This document shows, piece by piece, positions 31,292-39,791 of a DNA stretch of 64,000 bases. Location of the stretch: NCBI RefSeq assembly GCF_016908975.1, contig NZ_JAFBEX010000004.1:248001-312000 (forward strand), written 5' to 3'. The notes below the pieces were generated by a model. That model ran no database searches, had not been told where the DNA came from, and worked only from the letters and a program-made list of their open reading frames with translations. Position 1 is the stretch's first letter; the number at the start of each line of letters is the position of its first letter. The position numbers were made by a program, and so were the translations under genes. Source of the DNA: Neobacillus cucumis (GTDB lineage Bacteria; Bacillota; Bacilli; Bacillales; Cytobacillaceae).

Positions 31292-31991
31292 CCGTTGTCT
31301 CCTTTATGGTAAAACCAACTCCTCTAACGGTCGTTATCAGATGAGTGGAAAATCCTTCATCTATTTTTTTTCGCAAGTGGGTAATAAAGACATCAATTAC
31401 TTTGGTTTCTCCTTCGTACTCATACCCCCAAACGTTATTGATAATGCCTTCCCGTGTAACTACTTTATTTTTATTCATGACTAAATAAACCAAGAAGTCG
31501 TATTCTTTCGGTGTTAAGGAAATGGTTTTATCATTCCTTTTAACTTCTCTTGAATCCGTATTAATAATCAAATCCTCTACTTTTAATATCGATTCTTCTC
31601 CCTGTGATCCTACTGTTTTTGGATTATTACGCATACAGGCACGGATACGTGCTAATAATTCCTCAATTTCAAAAGGTTTTGTAACATAGTCATTAGCACC
31701 TTGGTCCAATCCCGCTACTTTATCAAATGTGGTATTTCGGGCTGTTAATAGAATAACAGGAATATGACGATTCTCCTTTCTTAATCTCCTTAATACCTCA
31801 ATTCCACTTAATCTTGGCAGCATAACATCTAATAAAATTAAGTCGATATTAGTATGCAAGGCCGTTTCTAATCCTGCTTTACCGTCATGTTCAACTGTGA
31901 CTTGATAACCCTCATACTCTAATTCCACTTTTAAAACACGAGCTATTTGCGTTTCATCCTCAATTACAAGAATATGTGTTTTCAACTCCAC
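31269..31991 (-). CDS. OmpR-family response regulator (YkoG-like)
   Basis: 240 residues: receiver domain with acidic pocket EDE (near 12) and phospho-Asp in LILLDVMLPRLSG, Lys in YVTKPFE; winged-helix DNA-binding domain with SLTPKEYDFLVYL and VFITHLRKKIDEGF. Overlaps its kinase gene and starts 22 bases after the DedA-PAP2 gene, so they form one operon. Confidence 0.95.
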   Translation of the reverse strand: MELKTHILVIEDETQIARVLKVELEYEGYQVTVEHDGKAGLETALHTNIDLILLDVMLPRLSGIEVLRRLRKENRHIPVILLTARNTTFDKVAGLDQGANDYVTKPFEIEELLARIRACMRNNPKTVGSQGEESILKVEDLIINTDSREVKRNDKTISLTPKEYDFLVYLVMNKNKVVTREGIINNVWGYEYEGETKVIDVFITHLRKKIDEGFSTHLITTVRGVGFTIKETTDEDQNKN

Positions 31992-32013
31992 TCATCCCCT
32001 CATACAATCTTGA

Positions 32014-33291
32014 TTAATTCTTTCCTATGACCAGTCTCAACATTTCAAACAACAAGAAGTTAAAAAAGATCCAGACGCCTCCATATACATATCCTCCAAA
32101 AATATCACTTGGGAGTAAATGGGTCGATGCAATGTTTGAAACGGTTAATCCTACTAGTAGTAATAAACCCAATAGAGGAACATATATGGACATATATATC
32201 TTTTTGGAATGACGAATAAGTAAAAATATACATGTCCCATAAATGATGAAGATCATAGTGGCCTGTAAATCAGGGAAATTGGCGGAATGAAATTTACCAA
32301 CGAAACCAAAGGACTGAAGAAACGAAAATGTTTTGGTAATTAATTCATGAAAAGGCAAGGCTCCGAATAGGGAAACGATAAGTAAAACATATTCTAATAC
32401 CCTATTTTGACCTTTTATCCAAATGGCAATGATCGATATAGCGATCATACTGCCAAGGGCAAACGGTTGTTTGAATACTAAAAATCCTTTCATCCAGCTC
32501 ATATAAATAACAGAATGAATGAGGTATTCTGCAATTTCATTAAACATTGTAAATTCGTTATCTAAGTAATCTTGAGCCATTCCCAGCATCAACGTCACCA
32601 TACCGATTAATACTAAGGTAAGAAAAATAAAAAAGATTTCCGTTTTTCTTATTGTTTTAAGTCGATTGGTTATCCAATTAATAAATTGAATAAATATATT
32701 TTTAATTTGATTTTTATAAAACCGATATGCAAAAAATGCAACTAACAATATCGCAAAAACGATTAGGAAGATGATAAAATATTTACTTGCTGCTTGATGA
32801 AAAGCTTCCCAGTGAGGTCCTAATACTTTTCCTAACGTAATAAAACAAACTCCCCATAAAAAAGAACCTATATAAGCTGGAATAATAAATTTTCGAAACG
32901 GCATTCGAGAAATCCCTGAAACATAACCTGAAAAATGCCTTATACCTGGAATAAAATAAGCAAAGACCAACAATTTGCTGCCAGACCGTTCAAACCAGGC
33001 AGCTATTTTATCATATCTTTCAGGTCCGAGATGGACATATTTCCCATATTTTTCGATTAGTTTATATCCTCCGGCCCTCCCAATCCAATAGGTTACCGTT
33101 ACTCCTGCACCACCTGAAAGAAAGACTGTCAGGAGTGCCAAGATATAATTCATCTTTCCTTGGAACACAAAATACCCCGCATAACTCATTAAAAATTCCC
33201 CTGATATCGGCAGCGCCATGAGTTCTAGAAAAATGCCTATAAATAATATGAGATAACTGTGCTGTTCAAATAAAGTAATTAAGTGTGACAT
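32014..33291 (-). CDS. DedA-PAP2 fusion membrane protein with degenerate PAP2 motifs
   Basis: About 425 residues. Residues 1-200 are a DedA/SNARE-associated domain (ELMALPISGEFLMSYAGY; FAYFIPGIRHFSGYVSGISRMPFRKF with the conserved Arg motifs), a family of lipid transporters or scramblases. Residues 225-425 are a second six-TM block laid out like PAP2 phosphatases, but PSGH reads PDLQ (in NFPDLQAT), the KxxxxxxRP motif is not kept and the third motif region reads ASTHLLPSD. Start ATG behind GGAGG. Heads the RR-HK-MFS operon. Confidence 0.85.
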   Translation of the reverse strand: MSHLITLFEQHSYLILFIGIFLELMALPISGEFLMSYAGYFVFQGKMNYILALLTVFLSGGAGVTVTYWIGRAGGYKLIEKYGKYVHLGPERYDKIAAWFERSGSKLLVFAYFIPGIRHFSGYVSGISRMPFRKFIIPAYIGSFLWGVCFITLGKVLGPHWEAFHQAASKYFIIFLIVFAILLVAFFAYRFYKNQIKNIFIQFINWITNRLKTIRKTEIFFIFLTLVLIGMVTLMLGMAQDYLDNEFTMFNEIAEYLIHSVIYMSWMKGFLVFKQPFALGSMIAISIIAIWIKGQNRVLEYVLLIVSLFGALPFHELITKTFSFLQSFGFVGKFHSANFPDLQATMIFIIYGTCIFLLIRHSKKIYMSIYVPLLGLLLLVGLTVSNIASTHLLPSDIFGGYVYGGVWIFFNFLLFEMLRLVIGKN

Positions 33292-33311
33292 ATGAATGCC
33301 TCCATTTTTCA

Positions 33312-33385
33312 AGAAAAGCGCAAGCGCCTTGGTAGCCCCGATATGGAAGACTTGTCGAAGGCCTAGGCGCTAGAGCTAGACAATT
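33312..33385 (+). repeat. Palindromic GCGC-ended repeat, copy 2 (short)
   Basis: AAAAGCGCAAGCGCC ... GGCGCTAGAGCTAGAC-AATTCTC, 74 bases, inner part shortened. Upstream of the DedA-PAP2 start. Confidence 0.7.
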
Positions 33386-33502
33386 CTCAAAGTAAAAAAC
33401 TAAGTCTACATATAATTTAGCACGATAAAAGCATCCATTTTCTATGTTAATCAATTCTTAATCGACTATTAAGAGAACAAAAAGATTTGAGATAAAATAA
33501 AA

Positions 33503-33540
33503 AAGCTGCAACCTCGAAAAGGTTACTAGCTCTTTTAAAA
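33503..33540 (-). terminator. Terminator of pssA
   Basis: Imperfect stem AGAGCT..AACC / GGTT..AGCT with TTTTTTATTTT on the minus strand. Confidence 0.75.
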
Positions 33541-33549
33541 TAGAAAAAA

Positions 33550-34041
33550 TTAAAGTTTTTTAACTCTAATTGGACTTACCATTAAAAGAGCAAGTATTAA
33601 GGTAACCCACGCATTGCTATATAAAAAGAAACCCATACCTGCCAATGGCAAACCTGCTGCTGGGATAGGAAGTCCTTTAAAATAACCAATGGTGGGTTTA
33701 ACACTAAATTTAGCTAATCTTAATGCCCCCATCATGGGAAAAAGAACGAAAGCTAAAGATGTTAAAATGGATGGCGGTGCAATGGAATGAAATAAAAGTG
33801 CAGGAGCAACTCCGAAACTAACAATATCAGCCAAGGAATCTAATTCTACCCCAAATTCACTGTTCACTTTTAGTGTTCTTGCAATTCTTCCATCAAGAAG
33901 ATCAAAAACAGCCGATAAAAAAATCAAAACGGCCGATGCTTCAAAAAAACCATTCATATTACATGTAATGGAAAGAACTCCGCATAATAAATTTCCCATC
34001 GTAAATAAATTAGGTATAGCTCTTACTACACGACTAACCAA
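33550..34041 (-). CDS. pssA: CDP-diacylglycerol-serine O-phosphatidyltransferase PssA
   Basis: Membrane enzyme making phosphatidylserine, precursor of phosphatidylethanolamine. 163 residues with the full CDP-alcohol phosphotransferase motif DG-x2-AR-x8-G-x3-D-x3-D (from LLDGRIAR to DSLAD). Start is TTG at 34041 behind AGGGGGG with 7-base spacing; no better ATG fits. Somewhat shorter than B. subtilis PssA. No psd gene follows, so it is separated from its usual partner. Confidence 0.9.
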   Translation of the reverse strand: MVSRVVRAIPNLFTMGNLLCGVLSITCNMNGFFEASAVLIFLSAVFDLLDGRIARTLKVNSEFGVELDSLADIVSFGVAPALLFHSIAPPSILTSLAFVLFPMMGALRLAKFSVKPTIGYFKGLPIPAAGLPLAGMGFFLYSNAWVTLILALLMVSPIRVKKL

Positions 34042-34263
34042 CTAGGTTCCCCCCTGACATCAAACACCATTTAATAGCATTTGTATTAAAAACCATCCTA
34101 ACCAAATGTTTTTTGCATCTTAAGGATTTCTTAACCTTTTCTTTATAAAATAAAAAGTTTGCTTTTATATACTTAGATTACCCAGTTTTGGATATCAGTA
34201 TCATATTTGATGGATGACATTGTTTCATAAAGTTATGGGTTTATAAATTAGGGAGGTACATAA

Positions 34264-37200
34264 ATGAAAAAATTAGTAGAGGCGACTATGCAGCGCGCGA
34301 TTCTTATGATTGTGTGTGTTGTCATTATTTTGGCTTGGGGAGGTATATCTGCCTACCAGATGCAACGAGATTATTTGCCTGGGATTAACAATACTACCCT
34401 TTCAGTCAGTATGAGAGTTCCTGGTTTACAGGCGGAACAAGTAAAACAGCAAGTAACCGATAATCTAGCAAGTGCAGCCAAGGTAGTAGATGGACTTTCT
34501 AATGTAGAAAGTACTTCTTATGACGGAGGCTTGTTTATGAGTTTGTATTTTCCAATGAATACAGACATGAAACAAGCGGAGGATCAAGTAAACAAAGCAT
34601 TAGCAAATGCAGACCTTCCGTCAACTATTACAACCACTCCTTCTGTAACACGATTAACAACAAGTTCATTCCCCATTTTGACTTACAGCTTAACAAGTTC
34701 AAAATTAGATGAACAAACACTACGTTCCACTGCAACACAAGAAATTGTCAAACAATTAAAATCTGTTCCTGGTGTATCGGATGTATCCGTAATCGGTGGA
34801 GCAAAAGATGGATATGTTTTAACTATCCGTATGAAAGACTTGATGAAAAACGGATTAACATTGGATGATGTAAATAAATCGTTTGCTTTAGCAGTTCCAT
34901 CCATGCCTCAAGGAAATATTGTAAACAACCAATTATCAATTCCAGTGTCATTTGATGGATTACCATTAACGGTACAACAAATGGAGAGCGCAACGATTAA
35001 GAATAAGGCAGGTCAGGTCATTCCTGTATCAGCTTTTGGTACTATCACTCACTCATTAAATGACGTCAAAACCGTTTCAAGAACAAACGGAGCACCAAGT
35101 GTTACATTAAATGTAATCAAAACACCATCATCTAATATTACAGATGTAGCAAATCAAGTAAAAGACCGTGTAGCACACCTTCAATTGGATACGGTAAATC
35201 CAAAGGATGTTTCGTTTAAAATTTTGTTAGACCGCGAAAAAGAATTAAACAGTTCTCTTTTTGGCTTAGTACGCGAAGGTTTGCTCGGCTGTTTATTCTC
35301 TATGATTTGTGTATTCTTCTTTTTCCGAAATGTAAGAAGCACCTTATTAATTGCCATTTCATTGCCCATTTCATTACTGGCAACCACAGCTTTCTTAAAA
35401 TCAATGGGTATCACGTTAAACATTTTAACTGTTTCAGGTTTGATTGTAGCAATGGGTCGTATTGTCGATGACTCGATCGTTATCCTAGACAATATGTATC
35501 GAAAGCGCGAAGAACAGAAGGAAAAACCATTACTTTCCATTCTTGCATCATCTGTTGTTGAAATGATTCCAGCAATTTTAGGATCAACGCTTACAACGAT
35601 TGCTGTATATATTCCGATTGCTTTTGTCGGAGGCGTAATCAGTGCTTCATATAGCGGATTTGCATGGTCTGTCGTTATTGCCTTAATCGTTTCATTCTTT
35701 GTTGCGATGCTTGTCATCCCTGCCCTTGCTTTCATGGGATGGAAAGGCGGAAACGGAGAGAAACAAACAGTCAAGCTCGATTCAAAAATGAAACCAATCT
35801 TGCAATCGGCTTTTAAACATAAGAAAGCCATGATTATTATTTCGATCTTAGTGCTCTTGGCTGCTGGCACTTATTCCGCATTCCTTCCTGTAAGTTTATT
35901 ACCTAGTGGAAAAATCGGACAAATTGCCATTAAAGCAGAATTGCCAAAGGGAAGTACCTTAATTCAAGTGGATTCTGAAGTACAAAAAATTGAAAAAACG
36001 TTAAAGGATAATCCAAAGGTTGCTGCGTATTCATCCAATTTTGGGTCTACCATGACGCCTCAAAGTGATGATGTGTTTGACCAAGGTGGTGGCTTTATCA
36101 CTTATCCAAACGTAGCTAACCTAGCCGTTGTATTGAAGAATGATAAAGATGCTGATTCAGTCATTAAACAATTACAACAGCAGTTGCCGTCATTATCAAA
36201 AAATGTTACTTATACGGTGACAAGCCAGAACATCTCTGGCGATGATTCACAAATGCGTATTCTGTTTACAGGTTCAGACCAAGCAACATTGGATCAAGTA
36301 GCTCAAGAGGCAAGAACTAACCTTTCAAAAATTGCTGATCTAAGTGTAGATGGAAAAGTGGATTTAACAAATGGTGCACCTAAGTATAAGGTTACTTTTG
36401 ACCAAACAGCGATTCAAGATAAAGGTGTAAAAGTAGCTGACATTCTAACGGTGATTAATCGTTATATGTCCTCATCGAAAGATGCTACCGTTACAGTTGA
36501 CCATCAAGCACTTCCTGTAGACCAATATTTAGATCAAATTTCAACTGGAACGAACTCAGGCATTTCGTTAAACGCAACTGCCGATGATGTTTTAGCTTCT
36601 CTTTCTGCTGAAACATTACCTGGAACGAATGGTGAAATGGTACGATTTGACCAAATCGCTAAAATTTCAAAGGATACCTCTCCTTCTACCATTAGCGAAC
36701 GAGATGGTCAGCCATTCTCCCTTGTGACAGCACAGATTACATCAAATGATATTAGTAAAGTGTCAAGCCAAGCGGAGAAAGCATTAGGCAACATGAAGCT
36801 TCCTAAAGATGTAACGTATTCAATGGGTGGTATTACTCAGCAAGTAAAAGATATGATTTTCGATATGTCAGTTGCAGTGGCATTTTCAATTCTTTTAGTG
36901 CTACTGATTACTTCTTCTATTTTCAAAGGATGGAGAGCACCGTTATCCGTACTTTTAAGTATTCCGCTTGCTTTGAGCGGTGTTGTCATTGCACTTATCC
37001 TATTCCATGGAGAATGGAATTTAGCTGCATTAATTGGTGTTCTTATGCTAACAGGTATAGTAGTGACCAATGGAATTGTGTTAATTGACAAAATTGAACG
37101 AAATAGAAAAGAAGGTATGCCTGTAAAAGATGCTGTTTTAAGTGGCAGTCTATCAAGGATTAGACCGATCTTAATGACGGCCGCAGCAACTGTCCTTACG

Positions 37201-37395
37201 TTATTACCACTTGCTTTTTCTCATAATGCCGACACAGTTATTTCTCAAACACTAGGTATTGTCGTCATTGGTGGTATGGTAACATCGACAATCAATAGTT
37301 TCATAATCATCCCGATTATTTATGAATGGCTGCATAAAAATGTGGCAAAGGATCAAGTGAATACGCTCGATAAAGATAGTATTAGCAAAGCCTAA
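34264..37395 (+). CDS. RND efflux permease, SwrC/YerP-like
   Basis: 1043-residue inner-membrane RND transporter with 12 TM segments, two large extracytoplasmic loops (about 35-330 and 560-850), and the TM4 region GRIVDDSIVILDN carrying the proton-relay Asp pair. B. subtilis SwrC exports surfactin and other amphiphiles. Ribosome binding site AGGGAGG. Divergent from pssA across a 222-base AT-rich gap that must hold both promoters. No periplasmic adaptor gene is adjacent, normal in Gram-positives. Confidence 0.93.
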   Translation: MKKLVEATMQRAILMIVCVVIILAWGGISAYQMQRDYLPGINNTTLSVSMRVPGLQAEQVKQQVTDNLASAAKVVDGLSNVESTSYDGGLFMSLYFPMNTDMKQAEDQVNKALANADLPSTITTTPSVTRLTTSSFPILTYSLTSSKLDEQTLRSTATQEIVKQLKSVPGVSDVSVIGGAKDGYVLTIRMKDLMKNGLTLDDVNKSFALAVPSMPQGNIVNNQLSIPVSFDGLPLTVQQMESATIKNKAGQVIPVSAFGTITHSLNDVKTVSRTNGAPSVTLNVIKTPSSNITDVANQVKDRVAHLQLDTVNPKDVSFKILLDREKELNSSLFGLVREGLLGCLFSMICVFFFFRNVRSTLLIAISLPISLLATTAFLKSMGITLNILTVSGLIVAMGRIVDDSIVILDNMYRKREEQKEKPLLSILASSVVEMIPAILGSTLTTIAVYIPIAFVGGVISASYSGFAWSVVIALIVSFFVAMLVIPALAFMGWKGGNGEKQTVKLDSKMKPILQSAFKHKKAMIIISILVLLAAGTYSAFLPVSLLPSGKIGQIAIKAELPKGSTLIQVDSEVQKIEKTLKDNPKVAAYSSNFGSTMTPQSDDVFDQGGGFITYPNVANLAVVLKNDKDADSVIKQLQQQLPSLSKNVTYTVTSQNISGDDSQMRILFTGSDQATLDQVAQEARTNLSKIADLSVDGKVDLTNGAPKYKVTFDQTAIQDKGVKVADILTVINRYMSSSKDATVTVDHQALPVDQYLDQISTGTNSGISLNATADDVLASLSAETLPGTNGEMVRFDQIAKISKDTSPSTISERDGQPFSLVTAQITSNDISKVSSQAEKALGNMKLPKDVTYSMGGITQQVKDMIFDMSVAVAFSILLVLLITSSIFKGWRAPLSVLLSIPLALSGVVIALILFHGEWNLAALIGVLMLTGIVVTNGIVLIDKIERNRKEGMPVKDAVLSGSLSRIRPILMTAAATVLTLLPLAFSHNADTVISQTLGIVVIGGMVTSTINSFIIIPIIYEWLHKNVAKDQVNTLDKDSISKA

Positions 37396-37407
37396 CCTCA
37401 GGTAGAA

Positions 37408-37548
37408 TAAGAAAAGCGCAAGGCGCCCGCCTATCGGCGACAAGCACAAGACGAGCCGGCCGAAAGGTTGTCTTTTAACCTTTCGGACGGATTGGCTTGT
37501 GACCTCGAGCCGATGGCGCCTGGAGCTGGACAATTCTCGAAGTCGAAA
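37408..37548 (+). repeat. Palindromic GCGC-ended repeat, copy 3 (complete)
   Basis: AAAAGCGCAAGGCGCC ... GGCGCCTGGAGCTGGAC-AATTCTCGAAG, with inner hairpin GGCCGAAAGGTTG / AACCTTTCGG. Best preserved copy; same orientation as the rest. Confidence 0.8.
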
Positions 37549-37571
37549 TTTATACTTTCTTATCATTTCAA

Positions 37572-37603
37572 GAAAGAACCCCTTTTTACTGGGGTTCTTT
37601 TTT
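37572..37603 (+). terminator. Terminator of the RND gene
   Basis: AAGAACCCC-N8-GGGGTTCTT followed by TTTTTT on the plus strand; 18 bases from the convergent DUF421 stop and may serve both. Confidence 0.9.
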
Positions 37604-37620
37604 GATGGATCATATTGTAG

Positions 37621-38328
37621 TTAATTATCTCTCCCCGGCTTGTAATAATAAGGATCGCCATCGTGTTCTTCTACTTCATTATTATCAATAAATAACGTCC
37701 CATCATCTAAAAAAGTGGCTAAAATAATCGTCTCTATTTTCTCCCCTACTTTCTCAAGCTCGTTCAATAGCCATTCCCGGTCTAGCTGTAAATACTTTAA
37801 ATTATGGTAAACGATTTGGCCATCCATGATCAGTGGTATAGGGAGATACTCTTTCTTAACAGAGATGTTTAAATCATTCGGTTGAACCGGGCGGTAGTCC
37901 GCCTTAGGGATCACACTAATATTTCCGGTTTCCTCCATGATTGCAATCGCAATATTCTGTATATCTGTGTACCCTTTTACTCGTAAGTGTGATAATAACT
38001 CATTAATTGGCATCCGTGCCTTTTTCAACCCTTTTCGATCTATATCCCCATTATGAATTAAGACCGTAGGGCTTTCATTTAAGATCCATCTTAATTTATT
38101 ATGTAACGATAAACGAATGAAAATTTTATATAAAATGACCGTAATGCCTGCATAGATGATAGCCTTTCCTAAATGATCATTCTCTACCGGGGTACTGATA
38201 ATGTTTGTTAAGACAAAAATATATAATAAATCATAGGTGTGCATTTGTGATACAGCCTTTTTTCCTGTCACTCTTAAAAACAAATAGCCTGCCATAAAAA
38301 CAATGATTGTCCGGTAAATGGTTTCCAA
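37621..38328 (-). CDS. DUF421 membrane protein, YetF/YrbG-like
   Basis: 235 residues: three N-terminal membrane segments (1-80) and a cytoplasmic alpha/beta domain of about 150 residues that contains RKGLKKARMPINELLSHLRVKG and the family-typical PTVLIHNGDI. Several DUF421 proteins are spore or stress proteins; function not established. Single gene. Confidence 0.88.
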   Translation of the reverse strand: METIYRTIIVFMAGYLFLRVTGKKAVSQMHTYDLLYIFVLTNIISTPVENDHLGKAIIYAGITVILYKIFIRLSLHNKLRWILNESPTVLIHNGDIDRKGLKKARMPINELLSHLRVKGYTDIQNIAIAIMEETGNISVIPKADYRPVQPNDLNISVKKEYLPIPLIMDGQIVYHNLKYLQLDREWLLNELEKVGEKIETIILATFLDDGTLFIDNNEVEEHDGDPYYYKPGRDN

Positions 38329-38563
38329 CTTTGTCTCTCCCCTAAAACGACGTTGCTAATAGAAAAACTATCCTTAGTATTAGAAGTTTCGTCTGCCTCT
38401 AAACCTTTAATTAAAAGGAAAGCAGTTGAATCAAACTAATTAAAAAAGAGAGAAAAGTCTGTGATATATTGAATTATGCAATTTATATTTTTATTAAGAA
38501 AAAGAGCAGGTAGTGCAAAGAAGTAATAATGTATACCAATTAATTGTTATTGGAAGTGAAAAA

Positions 38564-38998
38564 ATGTTCTATTTCTATTTTATGCTCATACTTGGAGCAG
38601 TGTTTGTCATAGGCGCAGTCATTGCCTTTATTGTGATGTTTGTTGATAAAAAATATCGATTATTAACTATCGGTAAAAGCCTTGTAGCCTTGATATTTGG
38701 TGTTTTACTTTTAGCAGTTACACTGCCAAGTCTAAAATATGTCATGCTAAAGGAATACGATGTCGTTAGTGGGAAATGTGTGATCGATATCAATTCATCA
38801 GGTCGTTCTTCTGAAGCGGACTTTAAAATGCTTGATTCAGATGAAGTATTCACTTTCAAGGATATTCCTGCACTTGATGCTTATGGAAAGTCAATCCCTT
38901 ATTATTGTAAGGTGACCGCTACAAAAGACCATATGTTTGAAATTAGTTATAAAATATACGATATCAAAACACGAAAGTTAATCTTAACCGGTAAATAG
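38564..38998 (+). CDS. Hypothetical two-TM protein
   Basis: 144 residues starting MFYFYFMLILG behind GGAAGTG. Two membrane segments (about 3-28 and 38-60), then a soluble extracytoplasmic tail of about 80 residues with beta-type pattern and two cysteines (GKCVIDI, YYCKVTA) that could form a disulphide. I do not recognise the family. The frame extends 17 codons upstream without a ribosome binding site. Confidence 0.7.
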   Translation: MFYFYFMLILGAVFVIGAVIAFIVMFVDKKYRLLTIGKSLVALIFGVLLLAVTLPSLKYVMLKEYDVVSGKCVIDINSSGRSSEADFKMLDSDEVFTFKDIPALDAYGKSIPYYCKVTATKDHMFEISYKIYDIKTRKLILTGK

Positions 38999-39087
38999 TC
39001 TACTTGGATTAACATCCTGTTAGGGGACAATATGTTAAGTATCCTCTGACAACTATGTACATATTGAAAAACAAGACGCAAGAGGAA

Positions 39088-39238
39088 CAAAAGCGCAAGC
39101 GCCCGTTTAGCGGCGTATGGCCTGGAGTGCTTCGACTGAGATAAAGGAAACACGAAGAGCGATAGCGATTTGATGTTGACTTATCGTAGGGAGAAGCGCG
39201 AAGGACACTAGCCGCTGGGCGCTGGAGCTGGACGTTCT
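39088..39238 (+). repeat. Palindromic GCGC-ended repeat, copy 4 (different interior)
   Basis: AACAAAAGCGCAAGCGCCCG ... GGGCGCTGGAGCTGGACGTTC. The interior (TTCGACTGAGATAAAGG..., GATGTTGACTTATCG) differs from other copies, being a second Bacillaceae variant with the same ends. Fills most of a 344-base gap. Confidence 0.75.
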
Positions 39239-39293
39239 AAACCTGTAAAAAGTTATCCACAATAACTAAATCTATAATTTTCTAAAAAATGAG

Positions 39294-39322
39294 AAAAAGA
39301 GTGGATTTCCACTCTTTTCTCC
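39294..39322 (-). terminator. Terminator of the small Lsm/SH3-like gene
   Basis: AAAAGAGTGG / CCACTCTTTT stem with TTTTTCTC on the minus strand. Confidence 0.8.
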
Positions 39323-39343
39323 ATTGTTTCTTGAATATTTCAG

Positions 39344-39565
39344 TTAAAAAGTAAAAGCTCGTCCAGTAAATAACCTGAATAGAGCAATGATTAAAGCGAT
39401 ACGGATTGCTAATCTTACTCTACGCCCATTTATTCTAGTTGCCAATATAATATGGTCACTTCCGACATATTCAAGTGTTCCAGTATATGTTTCTCTATTT
39501 GTGATAACTTCTACTTCTTTTCCGACAAGCTCGGATGCGAAATGCATAAAATCTTTTCTATTCAT
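39344..39565 (-). CDS. Small beta-barrel-like protein (Lsm/SH3-like), 73 aa
   Basis: Starts MNRKDFMHFASELVGKEVEV behind AAAGGAGT. The sequence VGKEVEVITNRETYTGTLEYVGSDHIILA has the strand pattern of Lsm- or SH3-like barrels found in small Bacillus spore-coat-associated proteins (DUF2642 type), followed by a basic hydrophobic tail. Function unknown. Confidence 0.7.
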   Translation of the reverse strand: MNRKDFMHFASELVGKEVEVITNRETYTGTLEYVGSDHIILATRINGRRVRLAIRIALIIALFRLFTGRAFTF

Positions 39566-39670
39566 TAACTATCAACTCCTTTCTATTCTATTAAATGAAC
39601 GATCTTCATCAATTGATTGGGTATTTGTTGGATAAGCTAATAATTTTTTCCTTAAGGTGCGTAATCAAAA

Positions 39671-39697
39671 GAACCCTTCTCATTTGAAAAGGGTTCT
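39671..39697 (-). terminator. Terminator left behind by the copA remnant
   Basis: GAACCCTT / AAGGGTTC stem with TTTTG on the minus strand, 8 bases after the remnant's stop codon. It now probably ends the gerB-type transcript. Confidence 0.75.
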
Positions 39698-39704
39698 ACT
39701 ATTA

Positions 39705-39785
39705 TCATTTTACTTTTTGTAAACGAAAGGCATGGAGATCAATAGATACAGAACTAAATACCATGGCCGCACCTAGTAATGAACA
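39705..39785 (-). pseudogene. copA: 3' remnant of a copper P-type ATPase (copA)
   Basis: The minus strand reads 26 codons, SLLGAAMVFSSVSI then DLHAFRLQKVK and stop, the C-terminal end of Cu-translocating P-type ATPases (GAAMAFSSVSV...LRLQ). An in-frame stop precedes it, and the gerB-type gene ends 7 bases upstream. Everything 5' of this tail is gone. It shows that a copper exporter once stood here. Confidence 0.75.
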
Positions 39786-39791
39786 TTACCA

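Noticed and set aside
35181..35870. Minus-strand open frame of 229 codons
   Set aside because: It lies wholly inside the well-supported RND transporter gene on the other strand and has no signals.
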